Shown here piece after piece: positions 57,413 to 64,000 of a stretch of DNA of 64,000 bases; positions within the stretch are counted from its first letter, which is position 1, and each line of letters opens with the position of its first letter. The notes beneath the pieces were generated by a model. That model ran no database searches, was not told the origin of the DNA, and was given only the letters and a program-made list of their open reading frames with translations. The translations under genes were made by a program, and so were the position numbers. The stretch is taken from contig JBCCXA010000008.1 of NCBI GenBank assembly GCA_039192515.1, positions 1 through 64,000 of the forward strand, read 5' to 3'. Source of the stretch: Verrucomicrobiota bacterium (GTDB lineage Bacteria > Verrucomicrobiota > Verrucomicrobiia > Methylacidiphilales > JBCCWR01).

Positions 57413-58321
57413 CTACTTAACATGCTTGGCTCTTTTTTTGAAATTAGTCCTCCTAGACTGTTTTCCAGTGGATGACTTACCATCAACTTTAGCTTTATGA
57501 GGACTTGAGGCTGGTCGTCCTGCCACACTCTGCTTTGGTAATTTTGACTTATCCTTAACACTTTTCTTATCAGATTTATCTTTACTGAGATTCTTTTCGC
57601 GTCGCTCTGGCTTACCTCTGTCGCCAAGACGAGCACCTAGCAAATCGCGCTGAATTTCCTCATCTTTTAAATATCTCCATTTTCCAGTTTTTAAAGCACC
57701 TATCTCCAAATTACCTATCTGAACACGCTTAAGTTGACGCACTTTATACCCAACTCTTAGAAACATCAACCGGATCTGACGCTTCAAGCCCTGTGTCAGG
57801 ATGACTTTGACCCATTTACCATTCAAATGATAAATAGATTCCATATTAGCAAAACCAGACTCAATTAAAAAACCTTTCTTCATTTTAGGCGCCAGAGCAA
57901 AATCGAACTCTCTGTCCAACTTAACGAAATAAATCTTAGGAACTTTATGTTTTGGATGAGATAGTTTCTGCGATAAATCTCCATCATTCGTCATTACCAG
58001 CATGCCTTCGCTATCCACATCCAAACGTCCTATATAAAACATTCTGGGAAGATCACTTGGCAAATAGTCAAAGACAGTCTTGTTCATCCCTTGAGGTTCT
58101 GTTGAGCAGATAACACCAGATGGCTTGTTCAATAGCACCGTAACTGAGCGCTCGGATCTAACTTTCTTGCCATCAACCGTTACATGCGCGTCCAGTTCCA
58201 CTTGATAGGATAAATTTCGAACTAAGTGCCCATTGACTTTGACTCTACCTTCTAAGATCATAGCCTCACTGCTACGCCTGGAGGCCAAGCCAGTGCTGGC
58301 TAAATATTTGTTAATCCTCAT
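57413..58321 (-). CDS. RluB/RsuA-family pseudouridine synthase
   Basis: A 302-residue rRNA pseudouridine synthase. N-terminal S4 RNA-binding domain (MRINKYLASTGLASRRSSEAM, only first part quoted as RINKYLASTGLASRR), then NKPSGVICST and the catalytic Asp in GRLDVDSEGMLVMTNDG, and GLKRQIRLMFLRVGYKV. After residue 225 it has a Lys/Arg/Ser-rich tail of some 75 residues, as in RluB homologues. Which rRNA position it modifies cannot be told. The gene follows the small basic protein gene and a terminator. Confidence 0.92.
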   Translation of the reverse strand: MRINKYLASTGLASRRSSEAMILEGRVKVNGHLVRNLSYQVELDAHVTVDGKKVRSERSVTVLLNKPSGVICSTEPQGMNKTVFDYLPSDLPRMFYIGRLDVDSEGMLVMTNDGDLSQKLSHPKHKVPKIYFVKLDREFDFALAPKMKKGFLIESGFANMESIYHLNGKWVKVILTQGLKRQIRLMFLRVGYKVRQLKRVQIGNLEIGALKTGKWRYLKDEEIQRDLLGARLGDRGKPERREKNLSKDKSDKKSVKDKSKLPKQSVAGRPASSPHKAKVDGKSSTGKQSRRTNFKKRAKHVK

Positions 58322-58335
58322 GAATGATGTCGACT

Positions 58336-58368
58336 AAAAAAAAGGCCAAGTGCTTGAGTCACTTGGCC
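58336..58368 (-). terminator. Intrinsic terminator after the small basic protein gene
   Basis: GGCCAAGTG (58344-58352) and CACTTGGCC (58360-58368) form a 9-bp stem with a 7-nt loop, followed on the minus strand by eight T. It lies 25 bp after the stop of the small basic protein gene and 15 bp before the pseudouridine synthase start, so it separates the two transcripts or lets only part of the transcription pass. Confidence 0.85.
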
Positions 58369-58393
58369 GAATACAGAAAATTATCACTAAAAT

Positions 58394-58549
58394 CTAAAAA
58401 TCCGCCTTTGTTTTCGGTAACCCAATGACTTTCTGACCATCTTTCCATTTACCCTGCTTTTTGAGAACTTCTACTCTCTCGAAACGCTTGAGCACATTGC
58501 GCTTTATCGCAATACCTCCTGATCCTCTTAAACTCTTGTGCTGTGACAT
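58394..58549 (-). CDS. Small basic protein (Chlamydiae/Verrucomicrobia type)
   Basis: A 51-residue protein starting MSQHKSLRGSGGIAIKRNVL and ending KVIGLPKTKADF. It matches the small basic protein family that, as far as I know, is confined to Chlamydiae and Verrucomicrobia and is described as ribosome-associated. The start has GAGGT-like purines upstream only weakly; the reading is fixed by the conserved MSQH. It is followed by a strong terminator. A good lineage marker for this window. Confidence 0.9.
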   Translation of the reverse strand: MSQHKSLRGSGGIAIKRNVLKRFERVEVLKKQGKWKDGQKVIGLPKTKADF

Positions 58550-59384
58550 AAGCGACGCATAATACTCTTTGATCTAATTGATGCAAGTTTATTATTAGAC
58601 GTTCCCATCCCACTGTTTTCCTTATTTTAGGAGTTTTCTATTGATTTTCCTGCTGAGAATAAACCTTCTAAGATTTTGCCTCAGAGCATCCGCATTACTC
58701 CCATCTCAAGCGAAAAAACATCTCAATTGTGAGCCACAGAATGCTCTCCGCTTCTTTTTTCACGGAAGGTATGATTGGCGAATAAGACATTTAGTAATCC
58801 GTAATTCTCCTGACGTATAAGTAAAGCATCCATTGAATACAGATGATCTAATGAAGTTGAAATAGATGCATCGCCGCTTAACCAAACAGAGTGACGAAGA
58901 TGTATCGAGCACATCGTCCTAGCGTAACTCGTGACAAGCAAGAGATGGGAACGCTACCAAGCGCAGAGCACTAATCGAGATAGAATAGCTACATGGGTCT
59001 CAAAAGATGATATTTAAATGTCTCTATATTACTTAAAGCCAAGATCTTACGTAAATCCTAAGGTCTCTATAGCATGACCTAAGTTTAATGATTTAACATT
59101 CAATATTAGGGCTGCTAAGGGAGCTTCAAGTACCAAAATATGAATCTCTCCATATTTAGCAAATACTTATGCAGTGTCAGTTTATCAACTTATACAGACA
59201 TAAAAGTTAAAAAAAAGTAAACTATTCCTTGCAAAATCTGTTTATAATGACACATTGACGTTGATTAATTGCTCTCTAGTTAGTCTTTTGTGACATACAA
59301 ACCATATATAGAATGTTAAGACTATCTTAAGATCATGCTACAACTCATATAAATACCATAATAAGGTTTGGAGAAGGGAAAATA
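58550..59384. other. 835-bp gap with a diverged repeat copy (D) at about 58840-58950
   Basis: On the minus strand, ATACATCTTCGTCACTCTGTTT, quoted here as ATACATCTTCGTCA, then GCGGC, GATGCATCT and TTTCAACTTC follow the order of repeat copies A-C with some 20 bp deleted. A 72-codon frame at 58723-58941 overlaps it and has no known family. The 400 bp before the regulator at 59385 are AT-rich and presumably hold its promoter. Confidence 0.45.
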
Positions 59385-60761
59385 ATGAAGAGAATTCTAG
59401 TAATTGATGATGAAAAGGGGCCACGCGACGCCGTAGCTGAGGCATTTAGATCAACTCACCACGTTCTTTCAGCAAGCAGCTCCGTAGATGCTATAGAAGT
59501 ATTAAGGAATGACCATGTAGATCTCGTGCTCTTAGATATTGTGATGCCAGAAAAAAATGGAATGGAATTTCTGCAGGAACTCCGTGTGATGTACCCAGAC
59601 CTTCCCGTCATCATGGTAAGTGCTGTGACATCTACCCGAACCATGGCCGAGGCCATACGACTTGGAGCTGTCGATTTTATTTCAAAACCATTCGAAGCCG
59701 AAGACCTCAGAACCATCGCTGAACAATCGCTTGTTCACACATCGGTCAGAAGACAATTGGAAGCAAATCGTCGTGAACAAGTCATCCAAAGCCCCTCCCA
59801 TACAATGATTGGTGAGACCATGGCTTTTCAACATGTTTTACACAAATGCTTACGACAAACCGCAAAGTCTGACCCTTTACTCATTGAAGGCGAGCGAGGA
59901 ACTGGGAAAAAGTTACTTGCACGCCATATTCACAACATTGGAGTGCGCAGTAATCAACCATTTATAGTGTTACGTTGTTCCTCCCTGCCCTCCCACCTAA
60001 TTGAAGTAGAACTCTTTGGGCAGGGCAATGATAAGCCTTCTGCTACTTCAGAGCTTGAAACTATGGGACGAGTTGACCTTGCATCCTCAGGCACTTTACT
60101 ATTAGAAGATGCTCATATCCTATCGCCCGAATTGCAAATGAATTTGGTAAAAATTATCAAAGACAAGTTATTCACGCGAGCAAGCAGTCAACAGGAAGTA
60201 AAAACTGATGTTAGGCTAATTTTTATTCGGTCACTTCAAGCAGACGAAGACCCAAAACAAGGCTTTATCCCTGAGCTACAATCTATTTTAGATGTCAATA
60301 GAATCTCTGTTCCTGCACTACGCAACAGAAAAGAGGATGTTCCGCTACTGGGTTACTTCTTCTTGAATCACTTCAAAAAACAGCTCAACGCGGAGATGTC
60401 GGATATTGAGAGTGAGGCTATGGAGAAATTAAGAGACTATAGTTGGCCAGGTAATATTGTAGAGCTACGCAATGTCATTGAGCGTGCAGTTATAGTAGAA
60501 GGAGTTAGCCGAACACTAAAATCTTCTTTCCTTCCTGAAGAAATCCGTGGCAGAGAGTTTGAATTAGATTTCAATCCCGAAGACATAGCTATTGAAGGAA
60601 GCCTCGAGGAAATGGTGAACGCTTTTCAGCGTAAGATTATTACAAAAGCACTGACTCAGGCTCGAGGTAGACAAGTAGGCGCAGCAAGGCTACTGAATAC
60701 AACTCCTAGAATTCTAAATCATAGAATTAAGCAGTTAAATATCAAAACAGTGGCCAAATAA
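59385..60761 (+). CDS. NtrC-like response regulator lacking the sigma-54 contact motif
   Basis: A 458-residue protein with receiver (KRILVIDDEKGPRDAV; phospho-Asp in LVLLDIVMPEKNG; Lys in FISKPF), AAA+ and Fis-type HTH (GAARLLNTTPRILNHRIKQL) parts. Walker A is GERGTGKK. Where sigma-54 activators have GAFTGA, this one has KPSATS after ELFGQGND; Walker B is LLLEDA, and the arginine-finger segment FREDLYYRL is replaced by FIPELQSIL. It can therefore hardly drive sigma-54 polymerase and may work as a sigma-70-type regulator, as some NtrC variants do. No kinase gene nearby. Confidence 0.88.
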   Translation: MKRILVIDDEKGPRDAVAEAFRSTHHVLSASSSVDAIEVLRNDHVDLVLLDIVMPEKNGMEFLQELRVMYPDLPVIMVSAVTSTRTMAEAIRLGAVDFISKPFEAEDLRTIAEQSLVHTSVRRQLEANRREQVIQSPSHTMIGETMAFQHVLHKCLRQTAKSDPLLIEGERGTGKKLLARHIHNIGVRSNQPFIVLRCSSLPSHLIEVELFGQGNDKPSATSELETMGRVDLASSGTLLLEDAHILSPELQMNLVKIIKDKLFTRASSQQEVKTDVRLIFIRSLQADEDPKQGFIPELQSILDVNRISVPALRNRKEDVPLLGYFFLNHFKKQLNAEMSDIESEAMEKLRDYSWPGNIVELRNVIERAVIVEGVSRTLKSSFLPEEIRGREFELDFNPEDIAIEGSLEEMVNAFQRKIITKALTQARGRQVGAARLLNTTPRILNHRIKQLNIKTVAK

Positions 60762-60817
60762 ATCTATCGTTGTAATCATTTTGATGAGAGGGATTGAGAA
60801 TAAAATTATTTGAAAAT

Positions 60818-61165
60818 CTAGAAAAGCCATCCAAATAACTTGATTCCACCAAACTGCTTACGCTCCTCTTCTTCATTGAGTTTTTCTTCGTGGAGAAAAG
60901 GCATGGTTAATGTAGTTTGGCCTACACCTAAATCATAACTGGCACTGGGGCTGATAACCTCAAGGCCCCTCTCCGATATCATGAAAATAACTCCTGTAGC
61001 TTTCGGCTTAGAGATGTCCTCCGATTTCTTTGAGATGGAAGGCTGGCTTTTCTTAACAATAGGCGCACGTAATTCAGCTTCATTCTCAGCCCGAAGCGAG
61101 GAAACGGTTAAAATGAGCACCATCATCGAAAATACGCATCTCATACCTATATAATAAAAGAACAA
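60818..61165 (-). CDS. Small exported protein of unknown function
   Basis: A frame of 115 residues; Met8 at 61144 gives a cleaner signal peptide (MRCVFSMMVLILTVSSLRA). The mature part is Lys/Ser/Glu-rich, then GVIFMISERGLEVISPSASYDLGVGQ, which looks like two or three beta strands, and ends KLFGWLF. No known domain. It is convergent with the regulator at 59385 and divergent from ruvC. Confidence 0.55.
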   Translation of the reverse strand: MFFYYIGMRCVFSMMVLILTVSSLRAENEAELRAPIVKKSQPSISKKSEDISKPKATGVIFMISERGLEVISPSASYDLGVGQTTLTMPFLHEEKLNEEEERKQFGGIKLFGWLF

Positions 61166-61266
61166 AGCTGCGGTTTGTCAAATCACAAGAAGCTCCCATT
61201 TACATTTCTTGCGATCTAAAAAATCTTACTGCTTTCTGCGAAAACTTAGTATGTTATGCTACATAG

Positions 61267-61749
61267 ATGCGTATCTTAGGAATTGATCCTTCACTTCGAT
61301 GCACCGGTTATGGAATAATTGAAATCAGGCAAAGCGCCCCGCCTAGAACTATTACTTTTGGGTCAATTAAGAACCAAAACAAGCTGACTCATGCTAAATG
61401 TTTTTTTATTATTACAAGAACTCTCCAAGACCTTATTGAGGAATTTAATCCCGATGAAGCTTCGATTGAAAATATCATCTATGTGCAGAATTCTAAGACT
61501 GCCATAGGTCTTGGAGGCGCCAGGGCAGCAGCGCTTATCGCCCTCGAACAAGCTGGCTTGCCAATTTTCGAATACCCCGCCAAGATCATTAAAAAAGGAG
61601 CTACAGGAACAGGCAATGCAGCTAAAAACCAAGTAGGATTTATGATGCGTTCTATTTTGGGGCTTGATCAAACTCCCACCCCTGACGAAGGAGACGCTTT
61701 GGCTGCAGCATTAACGCACAGCCAAAATTTACACCGTAGAACGCACTGA
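61267..61749 (+). CDS. ruvC: Holliday junction resolvase RuvC
   Basis: A 160-residue endonuclease that cuts Holliday junctions after RuvAB migration. Catalytic acids: Asp7 in ILGIDPSLRCTGYG, Glu in EASIENIIYVQN, and the C-terminal pair in TPDEGDALAAAL. The phenylalanine of the E. coli EEVF loop region is replaced, as in many phyla. ruvA and ruvB are not in the window. Confidence 0.93.
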   Translation: MRILGIDPSLRCTGYGIIEIRQSAPPRTITFGSIKNQNKLTHAKCFFIITRTLQDLIEEFNPDEASIENIIYVQNSKTAIGLGGARAAALIALEQAGLPIFEYPAKIIKKGATGTGNAAKNQVGFMMRSILGLDQTPTPDEGDALAAALTHSQNLHRRTH

Positions 61750-61805
61750 GTTTGCTGTTTAACTAAAAGAGCCAAGCTAGACAGCTTTTATCCCTACTTA
61801 CTAAA

Positions 61806-62015
61806 TTAATCAGAATCATCACCTTCGAACTCAATGATAGCATTTAAGGCTTTCGCAAAATCCTTCATTCCCGTAGAAGGAAGAATGATAGTATCACGCC
61901 TGCCATTAACATCTTCAGTGATTTTAAGGAATCTACCTCTCTCGTTTTCCTTTAGATCAAAATAAAATTGCTTTCTTTCTACAGCAATTTTCTCGCTAAT
62001 TAGAAGATTATCCAT
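61806..62015 (-). CDS. PUR-family DNA/RNA-binding protein (DUF3276)
   Basis: A 69-residue single PUR repeat: EKIAVERKQFYFDLKENERG, RFLKITEDVNGRRDTIILPS, then MKDFAKALNAIIEFEG. Bacterial PUR proteins bind single-stranded nucleic acids and resemble eukaryotic Pur-alpha; they occur in Bacteroidetes, spirochaetes and the PVC group. It has a GGGAGTG-like upstream region (tgggagtgccc on the minus strand is close to the start). No operon partner. Confidence 0.88.
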   Translation of the reverse strand: MDNLLISEKIAVERKQFYFDLKENERGRFLKITEDVNGRRDTIILPSTGMKDFAKALNAIIEFEGDDSD

Positions 62016-62173
62016 AGGGCACTCCCATTGAGGTAGGTACTACCACTCATACGCCCTTTAGACATCAAGCAAATCCTACCAACCATAAAACACTTCCTTT
62101 TATTCCAGTTGCAAGGCTTACCCCTCCTTGCCTACTGATTCTGTTATACTCTATTGCAAGAAATTGGCAATTC

Positions 62174-62800
62174 TTATTTTCTTGAAGGATCTTGTCCCTC
62201 AACGGCCGACCAATCCTCATTAAATTGCTTTTTTTGCTTAAATAAAACAATTCTGTCGTTGATTGCACTTACCCGCTCCGACTCTGGGAATTTCTTAACT
62301 GCCATCCTGAGGACATCTAGCGCCTTTCCGTAACTTCCCATAGCTGCATATCCGGCTGCTAGGACATCATAGCCATCTATTGATTCTCGACCTTCAAGGG
62401 ATTTTTGAGCCAATGCAACAGCTAAAGGCCCGTCCCTATAACGAGGGAATGGATTAGTCGCCCTAAACCACCCTACCGTTAAGTAATCTGTTGGCGTCAT
62501 TGGCTCTAATAACACTGCTTCACTTAAATCTGCCACTACATCTTCGACTAAACCCATTTTTGCACCACAATAAGCCCTCCGTATATAAACAGTAGGAGAA
62601 TCCTTTTTTAGATCGAGTGCTTTCGAGTATAGATCAAAAGCTTTGGAGTACTGTTTTTGTGATTCCATTCCAAAGCCCTCTAGAACATACTCCGGAAATT
62701 TACTGAGATCTTTAAGTATGGAGTCATTCATAGCTTCATTGGCTCTGATCCCTATGCTCAAGGAACACATGATTAAAAATAAGATAACTAGCTGCTTCAT
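62174..62800 (-). CDS. Exported TPR protein
   Basis: A 208-residue protein with signal peptide (VILFLIMCSLSIGIRA) and two or three tetratricopeptide repeats: GMESQKQYSKAFDLYSKALD, PTVYIRRAYCGAKMGLVEDV and GYAAMGSYGKALDVLRMAVK. TPRs mediate protein contacts, in this case probably in the periplasm. Partners are not indicated by the neighbours. Confidence 0.82.
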   Translation of the reverse strand: MKQLVILFLIMCSLSIGIRANEAMNDSILKDLSKFPEYVLEGFGMESQKQYSKAFDLYSKALDLKKDSPTVYIRRAYCGAKMGLVEDVVADLSEAVLLEPMTPTDYLTVGWFRATNPFPRYRDGPLAVALAQKSLEGRESIDGYDVLAAGYAAMGSYGKALDVLRMAVKKFPESERVSAINDRIVLFKQKKQFNEDWSAVEGQDPSRK

Positions 62801-62816
62801 CTTTTATTTCTCTAAG

Positions 62817-62984
62817 CCCGTATGATGGCCATGGCATGGAAACTCAAAGATCTATGAAAAATCTTGTCGCCAAGAAACATACAGTCTCCTAGAGGTATCG
62901 CCCGATTAATACATCTTCGTCAACTATCTTTTTCTTGTGGCTCAAGCTATTACACATTTCGTTCAACTCCTATTACATCTCTGG
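62817..62984 (+). repeat. Copy B of the ~165-bp imperfect-palindrome repeat
   Basis: Begins GCCCGTATGATGGCCATGGC and ends CTATTACATCTCTGGC. Core GTCTCCTAGAGGTATC and ATCTTCGTCAACTATC align without gaps to copy A (TCTCCTGGAGGAATC, ATCTTTGTCGACTCTC). It lies between the TPR gene and the Roadblock gene, outside both. Confidence 0.8.
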
Positions 62985-63034
62985 CTTGAATTGAAAAAGC
63001 TCAGATGGTCTCGTACATGGACGTCTTTTGTTGA

Positions 63035-63730
63035 CTAGGATTCAAATTTCAAGCGATCCATTAAATTTTCACCAGCAACTAAATAGGCCTCTCGATGTGC
63101 TGGATTGGCAATATGCTCCGCGCAGTATTGCACGATGTGTAACATATCGATGCGCTTTTTAATTGGTAAGGCTAGATTTTGTTCACGAAAGGAATGCTCC
63201 AAAATTTCTATTCCTAGAGGTCCTAAATAATAATTTGCCAACAGGCTTAAGCGGCGAAAATACCCATTTGCGTCATCTCCAGTCACTTGGTAAATTTCTC
63301 GTTCAGCTTGCCTGGCTGCTTGCGCCAGATCCGAGCGGGCAGCATCCTCCATTAGCCCGACTTCTACTTTCCTGACTGCCTTATCAATATTTAAAATGGC
63401 TAAGTTTACAGGCTGACGCAAAAGGGCTACCTCAGCATCTCGATCAAAAAATACTGCCATGGTATAGGTATCGCTGAAGAGCTTGATCATGGCACCGTAA
63501 TTTTCAAACTGAAATACAGATTCTTTAATCTCCTCACCAATCTCAGCTCCATACTGTAAAACCCCTTGGATGCGCGCAGCAACCTGAACCAACGCAGCAT
63601 CTGTATAGTGGTTTGGCATATGCTTCGCCAGAATCTCATTATCCTCGTTGAATACAAAGACAGCTGAGACCTCATCAATTGCTACCAAACGGTCTAGTGC
63701 CGGCAAAACCCTATTTTGATCTTCCTCCAT
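63035..63730 (-). CDS. Roadblock/LC7-like domain protein
   Basis: A 231-residue protein. The first 120 residues (LDRLVAIDEVSAVFVFNEDNEILAKHMP ... YGAMIKLFSDTYTMAVFFDRDAEVALLR) resemble a Roadblock/LC7 domain, which regulates small GTPases such as MglA. The second half is helical (EREIYQVTGDDANGYFRRLSLLANYYLGPLG) and of unknown role. It lies 3 bp after the partial gene at the window edge, on the same strand, so they form an operon. Confidence 0.72.
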   Translation of the reverse strand: MEEDQNRVLPALDRLVAIDEVSAVFVFNEDNEILAKHMPNHYTDAALVQVAARIQGVLQYGAEIGEEIKESVFQFENYGAMIKLFSDTYTMAVFFDRDAEVALLRQPVNLAILNIDKAVRKVEVGLMEDAARSDLAQAARQAEREIYQVTGDDANGYFRRLSLLANYYLGPLGIEILEHSFREQNLALPIKKRIDMLHIVQYCAEHIANPAHREAYLVAGENLMDRLKFES

Positions 63731-63733
63731 ATT

Positions 63734-64000
63734 CTATAATCCCTCCAAGCATTCTCGGAACTGTGAAGCAAACTCATCGGGCATGACATCCTTATTCGAA
63801 ACCAGATAAAAAATTTCTCCATTAGCTGATATTTGCCAAATCCTAGACTGATCAGTCTCAATATACCAATCCATTAAGCGTCCAGCTCCAAGTCCCCCAC
63901 CCAGATTCTCTATTGCTTCAGAAAAATCCAGCAGCACTTGTCCATTCAATTTATCGTTTTGAACTGTTCCTGTCACCAGGCGCAAACGATCTTGACCTTC
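63734..64000 (-). CDS. Partial gene upstream of the Roadblock protein, 5' end beyond window
   Basis: The frame is open from the right edge to 63734. The visible 89 codons include RLVTGTVQNDKLNGQVLLDFSEAIENLGG and WQISANGEIFYLVSNKDVMPDEF, a pattern also compatible with a Roadblock-like or GTPase-activating small domain, but I do not recognise the family. A TTG at 63985 could be an internal start, but the frame continues beyond it. Confidence 0.6.
   Translation of the reverse strand, partial: EGQDRLRLVTGTVQNDKLNGQVLLDFSEAIENLGGGLGAGRLMDWYIETDQSRIWQISANGEIFYLVSNKDVMPDEFASQFRECLEGL

Noticed and set aside
58723-58941. 72-codon minus-strand frame, considered as a transposase fragment
   Set aside because: No transposase motif could be seen, and part of it overlaps the diverged repeat copy D.

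Overview
The window is a 64 kb stretch of bacterial chromosome, AT-leaning and densely coded, and I place it in the Verrucomicrobiota. The best markers are a 51-residue small basic protein of the Chlamydiae/Verrucomicrobia type (58394-58549), a PUR-family DNA/RNA-binding protein, a stand-alone BioD-like/DRTGG protein, large LamG/CBM6/G8/RTX secreted proteins, and a formylglycine-generating enzyme typical of sulfatase-rich PVC bacteria. The genus cannot be named from sequence alone. I see no CRISPR array, no complete insertion sequence, no prophage and no replication origin.

Layout. 0-2.8 kb: the str operon (rpsL-rpsG-fusA, leftward) behind a recognisable promoter and a leader with a terminator-like hairpin. 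2.9-8.1 kb: a MATE exporter with a terminator hairpin touching its start codon, then katG divergent from oxyR with OxyR-type sites between them. 8.1-16.3 kb: Ste24-like protease, a MATE remnant, a degenerate ADP-ribosylglycohydrolase-like protein, an HxlR regulator divergent from an enoyl-CoA hydratase/quinone oxidoreductase pair, two decayed genes (FMN reductase, YcaQ-like), and between them an intact winged-helix/GHKL/STAS-like protein whose promoter and start codon carry five TTGACAA boxes. 16.4-21.6 kb: methyltransferase, MOSC protein, a secreted LamG-metallopeptidase and a lipoprotein FGE. 21.6-27.2 kb: a tightly packed leftward six-gene cluster (two membrane proteins, a winged-helix regulator, a linalool-dehydratase-like protein, a B12 radical SAM enzyme, a GxxExxY protein) with an exact 18-bp palindromic operator in front of its first gene and again inside its third gene. 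27.4-31.1 kb: methyltransferase, tRNA-Phe, a secreted transglutaminase-like protein, thrC. 31.2-36.9 kb: a mosaic 1839-residue surface/secreted protein. 37.3-41.5 kb: receiver proteins, two XRE regulators, tRNA-Gly, a GntR/LacI-type sugar-sensor regulator and a yqjD-yqjE-yqjK-like set.

41.5-64 kb is mostly core metabolism: a STAS protein plus mlaEFD lipid transport, queG-aroK divergent from aroC, a UDP-glucuronate decarboxylase-like enzyme, an RhlE-type helicase, then a leftward biosynthetic operon argH-lysA-dapF-dapA-dapB-folK-panB followed by the DRTGG protein, an RluB-like pseudouridine synthase, a receiver-AAA+ regulator that has lost the sigma-54 contact motif, ruvC, a PUR protein, a TPR protein and a Roadblock-domain pair at the right edge.

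The main items that standard annotation would miss are a roughly 165-bp imperfect-palindrome repeat present three times (plus one diverged copy), the duplicated operator and unusual gene content of the 21.6-27.2 kb cluster, the helically phased TTGACAA array, and terminator hairpins in the leaders of rpsL and the MATE gene.
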